From Opitutaceae bacterium EW11 (GTDB taxonomy: Bacteria; Verrucomicrobiota; Verrucomicrobiia; Opitutales; Opitutaceae): a stretch of DNA of 64,000 bases. The notes below the pieces were generated by a model that had not been told where the DNA came from, did not search any database, and saw only the letters and a list, made by a program, of their open reading frames with translations. The stretch lies in NCBI GenBank assembly GCA_003054665.1, contig QAYY01000011.1, positions 346,654-410,653 on the forward strand, in the 5' to 3' direction. Positions 42,717-52,437 of the stretch are shown here, piece by piece (the stretch's first letter is position 1; each line of letters begins with the position of its first letter). The position numbers and the translations under genes are program-made.

Positions 42717-43585
42717 AGACGCAGTAGTTCGACGAACCTCTGGAGGAGGGGAGACGAGTCGTTGGTTCGCCACACGGCGCCGAAGTCCACCGGCGGGCAA
42801 TCCGTGCGGACGAGCGACAATGGAACTCCGGGACGAGGACGCACGTGATCGGGCGCGGCAGAAATACCGTAGCCGCTGGCCACGTGTCCAAATAGTCCGT
42901 CCAGCGTGTGCTCGGTCCTCACCAGGCGCGGATTGAAGCCGCTGAGCCTGCACTGCTGGATGAAATAGCCGCGAAATCCACCAGCTTCTTTTTCACCGAG
43001 ATCGATCCAGTGCTCTTTCGCCAAGTCCGACAACCGGACTTGCTTCGCCTTCGCAAACGGGTGCCCCGTGGGCAGGATCGCGTTGATATAAACCCGCTTG
43101 ATGGAGAGAAACTCCAGGTCGCTCTCGTTTCCAATAAACTCTCGGGCGATGAAGCCGACGTGCGCTTCTCCGGAGCGCAGCATGGAAATCTGGTCTTTCA
43201 CCGCTGCGTCGCGCACCGCGATTTCCACGCGGCTGTTCTTGCGACGGAATTCGTCCACCACCGTTGCAACGAACTGCGCGTCGATACGCCAATCGGTGCA
43301 CAGGAGCAATTCACCGACCGCACCCCGGGCGATCTGCTGCGCCTCCGTCACGGCAATGTCCACCTGGATCAGAATCTTGTTGATCGAGGCATAAAAGGCC
43401 TTTCCCGCGTCGGTGAGCGCCACGTGGGAACGATCCCGGGTGAATAATCGAGTGCCCACTTCCTGCTCCAAAGACTGGATCTGCCGACTCAGCGCCGATT
43501 GCGCGACACGGAGCTGCTCCGCGGCTCGGCTGAAGCTCAGCAGCTCGGCCACCCCTTTGAAGTACCGGAGTTGGCGCAGTTCCAT
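42653..43585 (-). CDS. LysR family transcriptional regulator
   Basis: 310 residues. The N-terminal winged HTH (1-60) reads 'MELRQLRYFKGVAELLSFSRAAEQLRVAQSALSRQIQSLEQEVG'. The effector-binding domain (about 90-295) follows. It is the last gene after the marR-adaptor-RND-tolC genes on this strand (93 nt after tolC) and may be co-transcribed. It resembles the other LysR protein at 59757 over the HTH. Inducer unknown. Confidence 0.9.
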   Translation of the reverse strand: MELRQLRYFKGVAELLSFSRAAEQLRVAQSALSRQIQSLEQEVGTRLFTRDRSHVALTDAGKAFYASINKILIQVDIAVTEAQQIARGAVGELLLCTDWRIDAQFVATVVDEFRRKNSRVEIAVRDAAVKDQISMLRSGEAHVGFIAREFIGNESDLEFLSIKRVYINAILPTGHPFAKAKQVRLSDLAKEHWIDLGEKEAGGFRGYFIQQCRLSGFNPRLVRTEHTLDGLFGHVASGYGISAAPDHVRPRPGVPLSLVRTDCPPVDFGAVWRTNDSSPLLQRFVELLRLQIKTVVPDQETETDAATKTT

Positions 43586-43678
43586 AGGGTTCGGTTTTTA
43601 GCAGGAAGCGGCCCGATGTCAGGCCTCGGATTGATGCCCTCACGCGGCGCCGGATCGGCTCCGGCGCCGCAGGGTGGT

Positions 43679-45034
43679 TCACAGTTTTCCGCTCAGGAAG
43701 TAGAGCTGGAGGAGCGCGATGTGGCGTTGGCAGAGCGCGCCGGTGAGATCGGCCTCGGATTTGCGGAGTTGCGCCTCGGCTTCGAGTGCGGCGGCTTCGA
43801 GGGCCAGACCGTTGGCCGCCGACTGATGGGCGAGCTCTGCGGCCCGGATGCGGAAACTGACGGCTTGCCGCGCCAGCGCGATTTGCTCGTCGGCGTAGAC
43901 CAGATCCTGGTGCGCGAGTCGGATTTGACGAGCGGCCTCTTCCTCGAGGCGGTCGCGATTCACCTCCGCCGCGCGGCTCCGGGAGAGCGCGCGGGCCACA
44001 TCGGCGCGACGTCGCCCGAAGTCGAATACATCCCAACTGAGGGTCAGCCCGGCGATCGCGTTGTTCTGCGACACGAGCGGGACGCCGCTTTGCGCATGCG
44101 CCCCGGCGACGAGGGACACCTCGGGGATGTAGGCCTGACGCGAGGCGCGAACTCCCGCCTTGGCCTTTTCCACCGTCGCTGCCGCGATCATGCGCTCCGG
44201 GTTGTTGACCGCCAGGGCGGTCCAATACGTGACGGGATGATCCTCGCGCACCGGTAGTTGATCCGAAACGACAAGGTTCTCCCGACCGGCCAGGCCAAGG
44301 AGATCGCCGAGCTGTAGCGAAAGCCGCGCGTAGTCCTGCTGGCTGCGCGTCAGCTCCGAACGGGCCTGGATGACGGCGGCGCGAAGGCCGAGGACCGTAT
44401 CGTCCAGCAATTCTCCGTTGCGCTCGGCGTTTTCGGCGTCGCGCAGCCGGCGGTCCTGCCAGGCAAGCATGGCCTGCTTCTCCGCTCGGCGACGCGCCTC
44501 GACCTGCAGTCCGGCGAAGAGCTGCTCCACGCCGAAACGCACTTTTGCGTCGATCTGGGCCGATTGACGTTGCGCTTCGGCGACGCCGGCCTTGGCGGCG
44601 CGGACGCCGCTTTCGATTCGCCAGAGTTGGGTGAGCGGCTGGGCAAACATCAGCGAGCCGATTCGTGGCATGTGGCTCCCTCGGGCGAGCGAGAGATCCT
44701 GCGTCGGGAACTGCGACACGGAAAGACCCAGGCCCAGCGAGGCGCTCGTGTCGTTGAACACGGAAGTCATCGAGCCCTGACCCACTTTCACCTCGAGCGG
44801 ATCGTTGAGGTACGTGGCCGCGCCGCACGCGCGGAGCAGAGGCAGCCGTTGGCGCTGAGCGAACTGGAGTTCGGCCGAGGCGGTGTCGACGCCGAGCCGA
44901 CCCAGCTGCGCGACCTTGCTCTTGCTCATTGCGAGCGAGAGCGCTTCGTCGAGCGTCAGCGGTGCGGTGGCGGTAGTCTGAGCCGAGCAGAGGCTGACGG
45001 CGGTCAGAGTGGTGAGGAGGAGCAGGCGTTTCAC
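43679..45034 (-). CDS. TolC-family outer-membrane efflux protein (efflux system 1)
   Basis: 451 residues from the GTG at 45034, which overlaps the RND stop by 4 nt. A signal peptide ('MKRLLLLTTLTAVSLCSA') is followed by two OEP repeats rich in long helices, with a beta-strand segment in each half ('GLTLSWDVFDFG' in the second). It forms the outer-membrane channel for the RND pump encoded immediately upstream. The frame extends 31 codons 5' but those lie inside the RND gene. Usual length. Confidence 0.9.
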   Translation of the reverse strand: MKRLLLLTTLTAVSLCSAQTTATAPLTLDEALSLAMSKSKVAQLGRLGVDTASAELQFAQRQRLPLLRACGAATYLNDPLEVKVGQGSMTSVFNDTSASLGLGLSVSQFPTQDLSLARGSHMPRIGSLMFAQPLTQLWRIESGVRAAKAGVAEAQRQSAQIDAKVRFGVEQLFAGLQVEARRRAEKQAMLAWQDRRLRDAENAERNGELLDDTVLGLRAAVIQARSELTRSQQDYARLSLQLGDLLGLAGRENLVVSDQLPVREDHPVTYWTALAVNNPERMIAAATVEKAKAGVRASRQAYIPEVSLVAGAHAQSGVPLVSQNNAIAGLTLSWDVFDFGRRRADVARALSRSRAAEVNRDRLEEEAARQIRLAHQDLVYADEQIALARQAVSFRIRAAELAHQSAANGLALEAAALEAEAQLRKSEADLTGALCQRHIALLQLYFLSGKL

Positions 45035-48000
45035 GATTGACCCTCCGTCTTCGGAACCGCGGGAACAGCGCGCATGACGACGCCGTAGAGCGCGGGGATG
45101 ACCACGAGCGTCACGACCATCGACCAAATGATTCCGACCGAGAAGGCGCCCGCGAGGGGAGCCCAGAGCGGTGATCTGGCGATGATCATGGGGAGCATGC
45201 CGACGGCCGCGGCCATCGACGTAAGGAAGATCGGGCGCAGTCGGCGGATGCCTGCGCCGATGCCGGCGGCGACTGCATCCAGCCTTTCGTGCCGGCGCAG
45301 GTGATTCGCGTAGTCGACGAGAATCAGCGAGTTGCGGATAACGATCCCGACGAGGCTGATCATGCCGACGCCCGCGGTGAAACTGAGCACGTTGTGCGTC
45401 AGCACGAGACCGAGCAGCGCGCCGAAAGCCGTGAGCGGGATGGCGAGCATCACCAGCAGCGTCTCTCGTACGGTCCGGAACTCGAAGAGAATGACGCCGA
45501 AGATCAGCACGATGCTGGCGGCCAGCGCGGCGAACATCTGCTTGGAGGTCTTCTGCTGCGTCTCGTATTCTCCGCCGAAGTCGAAGCGGTAGCCCGGAGG
45601 CAGCTTGATCTCCGCGACCGCTTTCTGCAGCGGTGTCGCGATCTCCGAGGGAAGCGTGTCCGCGTCGGGCGTGACGAACACGGTCAACGCGCGGACTCCG
45701 TTGCGGTGCGCGATCTGCGAAGGCGCCCAGGTCGGGATCGGTGTGGCAACTTCGGATACAGGGACCGGCGCATTGGTCAATGCGGTCCGCAGCATGAAGG
45801 TGTCGAGCGAGGTGAAGTCCTCCCGGTGCGGTGTGTCCAGCCGGAGGACAATCGGGACGGACGCGTCGTGCTCCCAGAGCTGCGTGATCGGCATGCCGGA
45901 GAAGCCGGTGCGGACCTGCGCGGCGATGAGCGTCGTGGCGAGCCCGAGCCGGTTCGCCAGCTCGTGATTGACGTCCAGGTCGATCGCAAAGCCGTCGCGG
46001 AAGTCGTCCCGCACCTGGGTGGCGCCGGGAATCCTTTCCGCGATTGCGCGGACCTTGTCGCCGTATTCGCGCAGGGTTGCGGCTTCGGGCCCGAAGATGC
46101 GCACCTCAACAGGAGCACCGTATTCCTCGCCTTGCTGGAGCTCCTTCACGTCGATGCGGACGCCGGGAGCGAAGTGGGCGAGTTTTGTGGTGTATTCATG
46201 TACCAACTCGCCCGTTTCCTTGGCGCTGCGCGTGCTGACGAGCAGCATCCCGTAGCTGGGCCGTGGAAATTCCGGCGCGAAGCTGTAGTACACGCGCGGC
46301 GCGGCGGTGCCGACGAACGCGGCGAACTTCGGGATGCGTTTGTCGGCGGCGATCAGCGCCTCGACGGAGCGCACCGTGCGATCGGTCGCCTCCAGGCGGG
46401 TGCCAAGCGGCATGTCGATCTCGATCACGAACTGGTCGCGTTCGGCCGCGGGAAAGAACTGCTGCTTGATCAGGGGCATCAGCAGCGCGGCGGCCGGCAG
46501 GGTCAGCAGAGCGGCCACGGTGGTGAGGATCGGGCGTTTGACGGCGCGCCGGATCACGCGCTCATACACCCAGACCACTTTGTCGAGGACAACTGCGCCG
46601 AGACTCCGATGGTTGCCCTTGAGAGCGGTTCGGATGAAGAGCTCGCACAGCATCGGCGTGACGAGCAGCGCGACGAGGAGGGACAGGCTGAGCGCAATGG
46701 CGACCGTGACCGGCAATGCCCAGATGAACTCAGCCGAGTTGCCGGTCAGGAACCAGTTCAGCGGTGCGAACGCCAGGATGATGGCGATGGTCGCGGTGAT
46801 GACCGGCGCGATCAACTCGTGGGCGCTGCGCCAAGCGGCGTCCCAACGGGACATGCCGAGGTCGAGGTTTTCCACGTAGGCATCGACGATCACGATGGCG
46901 TCGTCCACTGCCATGCCGAGCACGACGATGAGAGCCGCGAGCGACACCTGGTGCAGCTCGATGCCCAGCGCCCGCAGGACGGAAAACGTGGCGGCGATCG
47001 TGATCGGGATGGCAAGCGCCGCGGTGGCGGCGACTTTTGGCGGCAACAGAATCGCCGTTACCAAAAGAACTGCCGCAATCGCGATGAAGAATTCCTTGAT
47101 GAAGTGGCCGATCGCGGCATCGACGATGGACGGCTGGTTGTTGATGACCACGACGTCGACGTCTTTCGGCAAAAGCGCCTTCGCCTGTTCGAGCTGCTGC
47201 TGAATCGCTTTGCCGAAATCGACGATGTTTCGCCCGGGCTGCATTTCCGCTGAGATCATCAGCGCGGCGTCGTTGCGGCCGTTGACGCGGATAAACGATT
47301 CCGGGTCGCATATGCCGCGCTTCACACTGGCCACGTCGCCGATCCGCACGATGCGGTTCTGAACCGGATCGGAAAAGACCACCTGCTGGCGCACATCCTC
47401 GGTGGTGGTCAACCGCCCCACCGTGTGAAGCGGAGCCTCGATGTCGCCCGACTTGATCGTGCCGGTGGAGGGCATGGAGTTCTGCAGCATCAACGAGGCG
47501 GATACAGCCGGCAGGCTCACGCCGTATCGAGCAAGCCGCTGGGAATCGGCCTCGACGTAGATAGCGTCGTTCCGGTCACCGTAGCGTTTGAGGCGGCCCA
47601 TGCCGTTCACGACGCGCAGGCTGTCTTCGATCCGTTCCGTGTACCGGCGGAGTTCGTCGTAGTTGCGCTGCGGCGACGATACGCTGATCAAAAGCGCCAC
47701 CGAATCGCCGAAGTCCGAATTGACGAAGGGCAAGGCGGCGGGCGGGAGCGAGGTGGTTTTCAGCTCTGCCAGGCCCAGCCGTAGTCGCGACCAGAAGGCT
47801 TTCTGGTCCTTCACCCACTCGTTGAGCTGAACGGTGACGACCACAACGCCATCGCGGGTGACGGACTTGGTCTTCTTTCCGTCGATTTCGGTGAACGAAA
47901 ACAGATATTGCTCGAGCGGCCGGGTGACCTGCTGCTCGACCTCGGCGGTTTTCGCGCCGGGGTAAACGACCGCAACGACGGCCTGGAAGACCGAGATCGT

Positions 48001-48114
48001 CGGCGTGTCCTGCCGCGACATCGTCAGCAGCGAGTTGAGTCCGACGGCCAACGCGGCCAAGCAGAACACGAAGATCACCTGCCGGTGACGGAGGGGCCAG
48101 GTCAGGATGCTCAT
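45031..48114 (-). CDS. RND efflux permease (efflux system 1)
   Basis: 1027 residues with the standard RND layout: span 1 near 15-33, a large periplasmic loop, spans 2-6, a second loop and spans 8-12. The proton-relay acidic pair is visible as V-D-D-A-I-V in span 4, and the span-10/11 counterpart reads 'VGIVIRNSLILVDYAN', with Arg where AcrB has Lys. The gene overlaps the adaptor gene by 4 nt upstream and tolC by 4 nt downstream. Drug or small-molecule efflux; substrate unknown. Confidence 0.92.
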   Translation of the reverse strand: MSILTWPLRHRQVIFVFCLAALAVGLNSLLTMSRQDTPTISVFQAVVAVVYPGAKTAEVEQQVTRPLEQYLFSFTEIDGKKTKSVTRDGVVVVTVQLNEWVKDQKAFWSRLRLGLAELKTTSLPPAALPFVNSDFGDSVALLISVSSPQRNYDELRRYTERIEDSLRVVNGMGRLKRYGDRNDAIYVEADSQRLARYGVSLPAVSASLMLQNSMPSTGTIKSGDIEAPLHTVGRLTTTEDVRQQVVFSDPVQNRIVRIGDVASVKRGICDPESFIRVNGRNDAALMISAEMQPGRNIVDFGKAIQQQLEQAKALLPKDVDVVVINNQPSIVDAAIGHFIKEFFIAIAAVLLVTAILLPPKVAATAALAIPITIAATFSVLRALGIELHQVSLAALIVVLGMAVDDAIVIVDAYVENLDLGMSRWDAAWRSAHELIAPVITATIAIILAFAPLNWFLTGNSAEFIWALPVTVAIALSLSLLVALLVTPMLCELFIRTALKGNHRSLGAVVLDKVVWVYERVIRRAVKRPILTTVAALLTLPAAALLMPLIKQQFFPAAERDQFVIEIDMPLGTRLEATDRTVRSVEALIAADKRIPKFAAFVGTAAPRVYYSFAPEFPRPSYGMLLVSTRSAKETGELVHEYTTKLAHFAPGVRIDVKELQQGEEYGAPVEVRIFGPEAATLREYGDKVRAIAERIPGATQVRDDFRDGFAIDLDVNHELANRLGLATTLIAAQVRTGFSGMPITQLWEHDASVPIVLRLDTPHREDFTSLDTFMLRTALTNAPVPVSEVATPIPTWAPSQIAHRNGVRALTVFVTPDADTLPSEIATPLQKAVAEIKLPPGYRFDFGGEYETQQKTSKQMFAALAASIVLIFGVILFEFRTVRETLLVMLAIPLTAFGALLGLVLTHNVLSFTAGVGMISLVGIVIRNSLILVDYANHLRRHERLDAVAAGIGAGIRRLRPIFLTSMAAAVGMLPMIIARSPLWAPLAGAFSVGIIWSMVVTLVVIPALYGVVMRAVPAVPKTEGQS

Positions 48115-49154
48115 GGCTTCTCCGCGATGCTGAGGCTCGTGCCCTCGAAGAGCGTGTGCGGGACGTTGAGGACGACCTGATCGCCGTCCTTCAGTCCCGA
48201 GACGATTTCAACGTCGCTCGCGCGGAGCGCACCGACTTCGACGATCTGTCGAACCGCGACGTGACGCGCCGGATCAACCGACCACACGAAGAGCGAACCG
48301 TCGGGATCCTTTTGCACGACTCCCGGCGGGACCGTCACCGCGCTGCGGTTCTGGCCGGTCAGAATGTGCCCCACCACCACCGTGCCGGGCCGGAGATCGC
48401 CCTGCGGGTTCTGCAAACGCACCTTTACCGTGAATGCCCGGGAGAGAATGTCTGCGCGCGGAACAATCGCCTCCACCACGCCGTGGTGGGCGGTTGCGCC
48501 GGATGCGGGAACGCTCACTTCCACGTTCTGCCCGATTTGCACCCTGGAGATGTCGACCTCCGCTACGCCGAGGTTCGCCCACACATCGCCTTCCGTGCGA
48601 ACCGTGAAAACGGCAACCCCGGGAGTCACGACGACGCCTGCTTCAATGCCGCGCTTTTCGACCCAGCCGTCGAACGGCGCCGTCAGTTCCGTGTATCCGA
48701 GTTGGCGCTGCGCCAAATCGAGCGCCGCTCCGGACTGCTTCAGCGCGGCTTCGATTTTGTCGAAATCCGTGTCGGTGAGGCTGCCGGCCTTGTGCAGGCG
48801 GGAGAGCCGTGCGTGACGCGCCCGGACCTCATCGTACTGCGCCTCGGCGATCGCGAAACTCTTCTGGAAGTCCGTTGGATCGAGGTGGGCTAGCGGTTGG
48901 CCCTTTCGCACCTGCATGCCGTCGGCGACGTCGACGGACGCGACCCGGCCAGGTACCTGGAACGCGATGTCGGCGTTTCCTATCGGCTCGATCGCGCCGG
49001 AAGAGATGACTTCGACCGCGACGTCATGGGCCCGCACGACGTGCACGTTGACCGGTTTGGGCAGCGACTGGACCGCGCCGTGATCGCGCTGGCAGCCGCC
49101 GGCGAGGACCAGAGCGGCGATTGCTGCCGCAACTCTATGGGACTTTGTATTCAT
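48111..49154 (-). CDS. RND periplasmic adaptor lipoprotein (efflux system 1)
   Basis: 347 residues. A lipoprotein signal peptide ends in L-A-G-G-C (Cys at about 21). Lipoyl halves ('IAFQVPGRVASVDVADGMQVRKGQPLAHLD' region and 'LTAPFDGWVEKRGIEAG') flank an alpha hairpin, followed by beta-barrel and membrane-proximal domains. It links the RND permease to TolC. It follows the MarR gene by 8 nt and overlaps the permease by 4 nt, so all four genes form one operon. Confidence 0.9.
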   Translation of the reverse strand: MNTKSHRVAAAIAALVLAGGCQRDHGAVQSLPKPVNVHVVRAHDVAVEVISSGAIEPIGNADIAFQVPGRVASVDVADGMQVRKGQPLAHLDPTDFQKSFAIAEAQYDEVRARHARLSRLHKAGSLTDTDFDKIEAALKQSGAALDLAQRQLGYTELTAPFDGWVEKRGIEAGVVVTPGVAVFTVRTEGDVWANLGVAEVDISRVQIGQNVEVSVPASGATAHHGVVEAIVPRADILSRAFTVKVRLQNPQGDLRPGTVVVGHILTGQNRSAVTVPPGVVQKDPDGSLFVWSVDPARHVAVRQIVEVGALRASDVEIVSGLKDGDQVVLNVPHTLFEGTSLSIAEKP

Positions 49155-49162
49155 TTATAGGA

Positions 49163-49765
49163 TCAAGGAAGATGAGTTTCTTGGGTTGAGCCGGGGCTGC
49201 CGCGATGGAGGGCTTCACTGCTGCGGCCGAGCCCGCGAAGCAGTTGAAAGTAGCCGGCGCACAAGGTCCTTTGGTCTCCGGGCTGCACCAAGCTGGCTGC
49301 GCCTTCAGCCGCTCGGAGGTAGGAGTTGATGGCCGCATCAACCGCGTCCTGTCCCGCGGCGGTGATGCGCACGTAAATCACGCGCCGGTCGCTTTTGTCC
49401 CGTGTTCGGGTGACCCAGTCGGTCGATTCCAGCCTGTCGAGTACCTCGGTGATCGACGCGCGTGCCACGCCTGCGTGTTCGGCGAGAACGGATGCGGAAA
49501 GCGGTTCCGGCTCGGTGGAAAACAGGATGACAAGGATGGAGAACTGCAGGTCTGTGAGGCGGTGCTGCTCGAGCGAGCGTCGGAGGCTGCGATGGAGGAG
49601 CGTCGCCGTTTCCGAGTGGAGGAGCGCGAGTCGGCAACGCATGGCGTCAATGCCCGGGCGCCGCTCGGCGATCGCGAGGAGCGTCCGGACGGCAAAGGAC
49701 GTTTCAGCCGGAATTAAGGCGGGGACGCTGGTCTGGTCGCGGTGGTTTTCGTTGAAACTTGGCAC
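49163..49765 (-). CDS. MarR family regulator heading efflux operon 1
   Basis: 200 residues with a winged HTH (about 70-145: 'LTDLQFSILVILFSTEPEPLSASVLAEHAGVARASITEVLDRLE' and wing 'RTRDKSDRRVIYVRIT'). The N-terminal ~40 and C-terminal ~30 residues extend beyond the ~145-residue norm. As first gene of the operon it probably represses its own transcription until a substrate of the pump binds. Confidence 0.9.
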   Translation of the reverse strand: MPSFNENHRDQTSVPALIPAETSFAVRTLLAIAERRPGIDAMRCRLALLHSETATLLHRSLRRSLEQHRLTDLQFSILVILFSTEPEPLSASVLAEHAGVARASITEVLDRLESTDWVTRTRDKSDRRVIYVRITAAGQDAVDAAINSYLRAAEGAASLVQPGDQRTLCAGYFQLLRGLGRSSEALHRGSPGSTQETHLP

Positions 49766-49966
49766 GGCTCCACTGTACGTCGCGGCTGGCCAGGCCCGGA
49801 AATGCTGAGTCCAGCTACTCGTGATGCCGGCGTGAGATCAGGACCGAACGGCCGGCACGCGTTGCTCACGAGTGGGGAAGCAGAGAGCGGATAGGGAAAG
49901 CTCCCCAACGCGCGCCGGGCGGCATGGCAATGCCGGAACAGAAGGAGCCGTGACCGGGCCCTACCG

Positions 49967-50401
49967 CTACGTTCTCGCGGACCTGTCGGCGCGCGCAGGT
50001 TTTCGCTTCCGGCGCACGCCGTCTCCGCAGGCTCGATCCCGCGTGTCTCGCCCGGAACCGTTCGCGGCGAGCGGAGTTCCGCGGTGACGAGGCTTGCTCC
50101 GGGCACGCTCCGTCGCGAGCGGCAGCGGGGTGGCGAACACGATGTAGCGTGCACGCAGAGACTGAAGCACGTCAGAGAGGAAGGCGGAAAGAAGCTCCGC
50201 TCCAGCTGACCCGCCGAGGGTGGCGAGGGCGCGGCTCACCAGCTCCACCGTCGCCGAGCGAGTGCCCGTCACCACCCGTGATGTATCCGAAGTGTCAAGA
50301 CCACAGCGGAGGGAGAACTCGAGCTGCGAGCCGCCGAACTGCTGACGGATTATCCTCTTAAGTGCTCTTTGCGTCCTGTGGGTGCGAAATTTGACCTGCA
50401 T
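49967..50401 (-). CDS. XRE-like small HTH protein
   Basis: 144 residues from the ATG at 50401; the frame is open 31 codons further. A helix-turn-helix-like region lies at about 10-60 ('LKRIIRQQFGGSQLEFSLRCGLDTSDTSRVVTGTRS'), followed by helices and then ~45 arginine-rich disordered residues. It resembles small phage-repressor-type regulators. It is flanked by gaps and is probably monocistronic; target unknown. Confidence 0.6.
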   Translation of the reverse strand: MQVKFRTHRTQRALKRIIRQQFGGSQLEFSLRCGLDTSDTSRVVTGTRSATVELVSRALATLGGSAGAELLSAFLSDVLQSLRARYIVFATPLPLATERARSKPRHRGTPLAANGSGRDTRDRACGDGVRRKRKPARADRSART

Positions 50402-50507
50402 GGCGAGGGTGCGTGTTGGCGCGCCGAGTTGCACGAGGGTACTCGCAGTTCGCAGCTGCGGGAAATGCCGAGGCGCGCTAGCGCCGATGCCCAAACGCGA
50501 TCAGCCT

Positions 50508-51512
50508 CTAGAACTCGTACCCGAACAGGAGCCTCAGGCGGCCGTAGTTCTGGAGTCTCAGGTCTGGAAGGTTGCGCTGGTACTGGTGCTGGAGCCCAAC
50601 GCTGAACGTCTCGGTGAGCTTGCGGGAGAACTCCAGGGTGTGCTCGATCCCAGAACTCGCGATTTCGAACGAATGGTACACCGCGCTCCGCTGCGTCAGC
50701 CTGGCGTTCCACGGCAGCGAGACTTCTGATTCCACGAAGACGGATTCTACGCGTCGATGCACCCGCAGGGGCGAGTTCAGAGCCCATCCGTTGAACAGGT
50801 TCTCGCTCACGCCCAAGCTGACGGTGTGGTTCGGGCGTTGGATCGGAGAGAAACCGATGCCGAGCTCCTGTTGCGCGACCACGTACGGCGTGGCGGCTCC
50901 GTTGATATGAGCGTTGCGATTCCACTCGATCACCGGCCGGTAGACGCTGAACAGGCGATTGGGAAGGAGATGTTTCCAGTACGCGCTGCCCTTCAGCTCG
51001 TCGTTCTGCTTCTCGGAATTCTGGGTGCGGTACTCGTAGTGCAGGTCGCCTTTCACTTGGTCCGACGCTGCTTTTCTGGACAACTGCGCGTCCAGGACGA
51101 TGGCTCTGCGCTCGCTCGCATCTTGTATCGCCTCGGTCGAGACGCAGAGCCGGCCGGTCCAGGGGCGCGGACCGCTTCTTGCCCGCGGAGGCGCGGTGCC
51201 GCCCGGGATCGCGCCGGCGAGGACCTCTTCGGACTTTTCCGGCGTTTCCCGCACAGAGACGGCCTTATCCTTCGCGGCTTCGGGGATCACTTTGGCATCG
51301 TTTCGCGCTACTCGGATATCTCCGAAGCGGTTTGCTCTGAAAACGACGGTTTCGCCCTCGATCCGAAGCAACGTGCCCTGAACTCGATCGCCATCTTTGA
51401 AAACCAGGACGTCGGCCGTCGCGTTCGCAGGCAACAGAGCCCAAGCCGAGAGGAGCCCGGCTGCGAACACGCACCGGTGGCATCCCGTGAGGGGCTTGCT
51501 GGCGGAGCGCAA
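50508..51512 (-). CDS. DUF481-like outer-membrane barrel protein
   Basis: About 334 residues from a TTG at 51512, which avoids overlap with the gene ending at 51523; the frame is open to 51623. A signal peptide lies in the first ~30 residues ('FAAGLLSAWALLPANATA'). An SHD1/YdiY-like segment ('LVFKDGDRVQGTLLRIEGETVVFRANRFGDIRV') precedes a barrel of amphipathic strands that ends in 'LLFGYEF', a C-terminal Phe typical of BAM clients. YdiY-like proteins are of unknown function. The start is uncertain. Confidence 0.7.
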   Translation of the reverse strand: MRSASKPLTGCHRCVFAAGLLSAWALLPANATADVLVFKDGDRVQGTLLRIEGETVVFRANRFGDIRVARNDAKVIPEAAKDKAVSVRETPEKSEEVLAGAIPGGTAPPRARSGPRPWTGRLCVSTEAIQDASERRAIVLDAQLSRKAASDQVKGDLHYEYRTQNSEKQNDELKGSAYWKHLLPNRLFSVYRPVIEWNRNAHINGAATPYVVAQQELGIGFSPIQRPNHTVSLGVSENLFNGWALNSPLRVHRRVESVFVESEVSLPWNARLTQRSAVYHSFEIASSGIEHTLEFSRKLTETFSVGLQHQYQRNLPDLRLQNYGRLRLLFGYEF

Positions 51513-51522
51513 TCGAGAAGCG

Positions 51523-52047
51523 TCAGCTGGACCAATCAAGATCGATCCACCGGTCTTCGGGTTGGTCGGCTGGTCCCAGCGGGTCTTCGCTTGCGCGTTT
51601 CCCCTCGTTTTGCGCTGGGTCACGCTCGTTCAAAGACAGCCTGTTGCTGGGGTCCCGATCGCGCCGCCACGCGGCGGTCCGCAGCCACGCGATTGCGTCG
51701 TAGAGGCGGGGGAATACGTGGGCCCGTGTGTTTGGATCCTCGATGATGGGAAGAAGCCGGCGGAGACGTTCGCGATAAATCGAGTGAGCGATGAACGCTA
51801 CCCGAGCCGTCTGCACGGTCCGAAGCGCAACGCCATAAATCAAGGCCTGCATCGCGGCTTGGTCGTCTGTGGTCTGTTCCGCCGCTGCGTCGGAAATGAG
51901 GATCGCGTGCCGCCAGTATTCTTTACGAACGCGATCCCGGATGAAGTCCAGTTCCTGGGCAAGAAGAGGTACGGTAACGGATGAATTGACAAACGTTACT
52001 ATAATCTCTTCCGAGCAAATGTGGGAAATGCTTCGGAGTGTCATCAT
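51523..52047 (-). CDS. STAS/SpoIIAA-like protein of unknown function
   Basis: 174 residues. Tandem ATGs at 52047/52044 are preceded at 6 nt by AGGAGG, one of the strongest Shine-Dalgarno sites in the window, so I discard the upstream 78 codons. The chain has alternating beta strands and helices: 'EIIVTFVNSSVTV', a helix, 'AILISDAAAEQT', 'ALRTVQTARVAFIAH', and 'ARAHVFPRLYDAIAWL', which resembles the last helix of SpoIIAA/STAS-like proteins. A disordered acidic tail follows. Function unknown, perhaps signalling. Confidence 0.6.
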   Translation of the reverse strand: MMTLRSISHICSEEIIVTFVNSSVTVPLLAQELDFIRDRVRKEYWRHAILISDAAAEQTTDDQAAMQALIYGVALRTVQTARVAFIAHSIYRERLRRLLPIIEDPNTRAHVFPRLYDAIAWLRTAAWRRDRDPSNRLSLNERDPAQNEGKRASEDPLGPADQPEDRWIDLDWSS

Positions 52048-52266
52048 AGAGTCCTCCTGACGTGTAATACGGATGGAGAGTAGCGTTGTGGCTTGGTATA
52101 CGCGGCCCTCCCGCCCCAGCTGAAAACGGTGTGTCGGATTCCGGTGCCTCCATATCCATGCGGTGAACCCCGGGATGATAACAGCCTGGTTCGGCGGTCC
52201 AAATGCTTCCGCAGCATCGTGCTCTTCTCGAAAAAGCATTTCGAGGCTGCAGGGGACAGGGATACA

Positions 52267-52371
52267 ATGACCGCGCCGCATATGTATGCTGTCCTGATCA
52301 TCCTCATGCTGTTTGTCGCCGTCACTTATCTCGACAGCGACCCAGGCCGCCCCGGCGATGGCGGGAACTGA
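52267..52371 (+). CDS. Single-span microprotein (34 residues)
   Basis: ATG at 52267 with an AGGG at 5-8 nt upstream; stop at 52369. The chain begins MTAPHMYAV and contains one hydrophobic span (about 7-20) followed by an acidic, Gly/Pro tail (LDSDPGRPGDGGN). A similar 29-residue protein is encoded at 53983 just before efflux system 2. Small single-span proteins can bind RND pumps (AcrZ is the known case). Convergent with the MarR gene at 52438. Confidence 0.45.
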   Translation: MTAPHMYAVLIILMLFVAVTYLDSDPGRPGDGGN

Positions 52372-52437
52372 CGTGTTTCCTTTTTGAAGCGGCGGCGCTG
52401 GGCGGCCTTGCCGACGGCGGACTGCACGGATGTATAC

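Noticed and set aside
45289-47253. Plus-strand frame of ~650 codons opposite the RND permease
   Set aside because: Antisense shadow of a clear RND gene.
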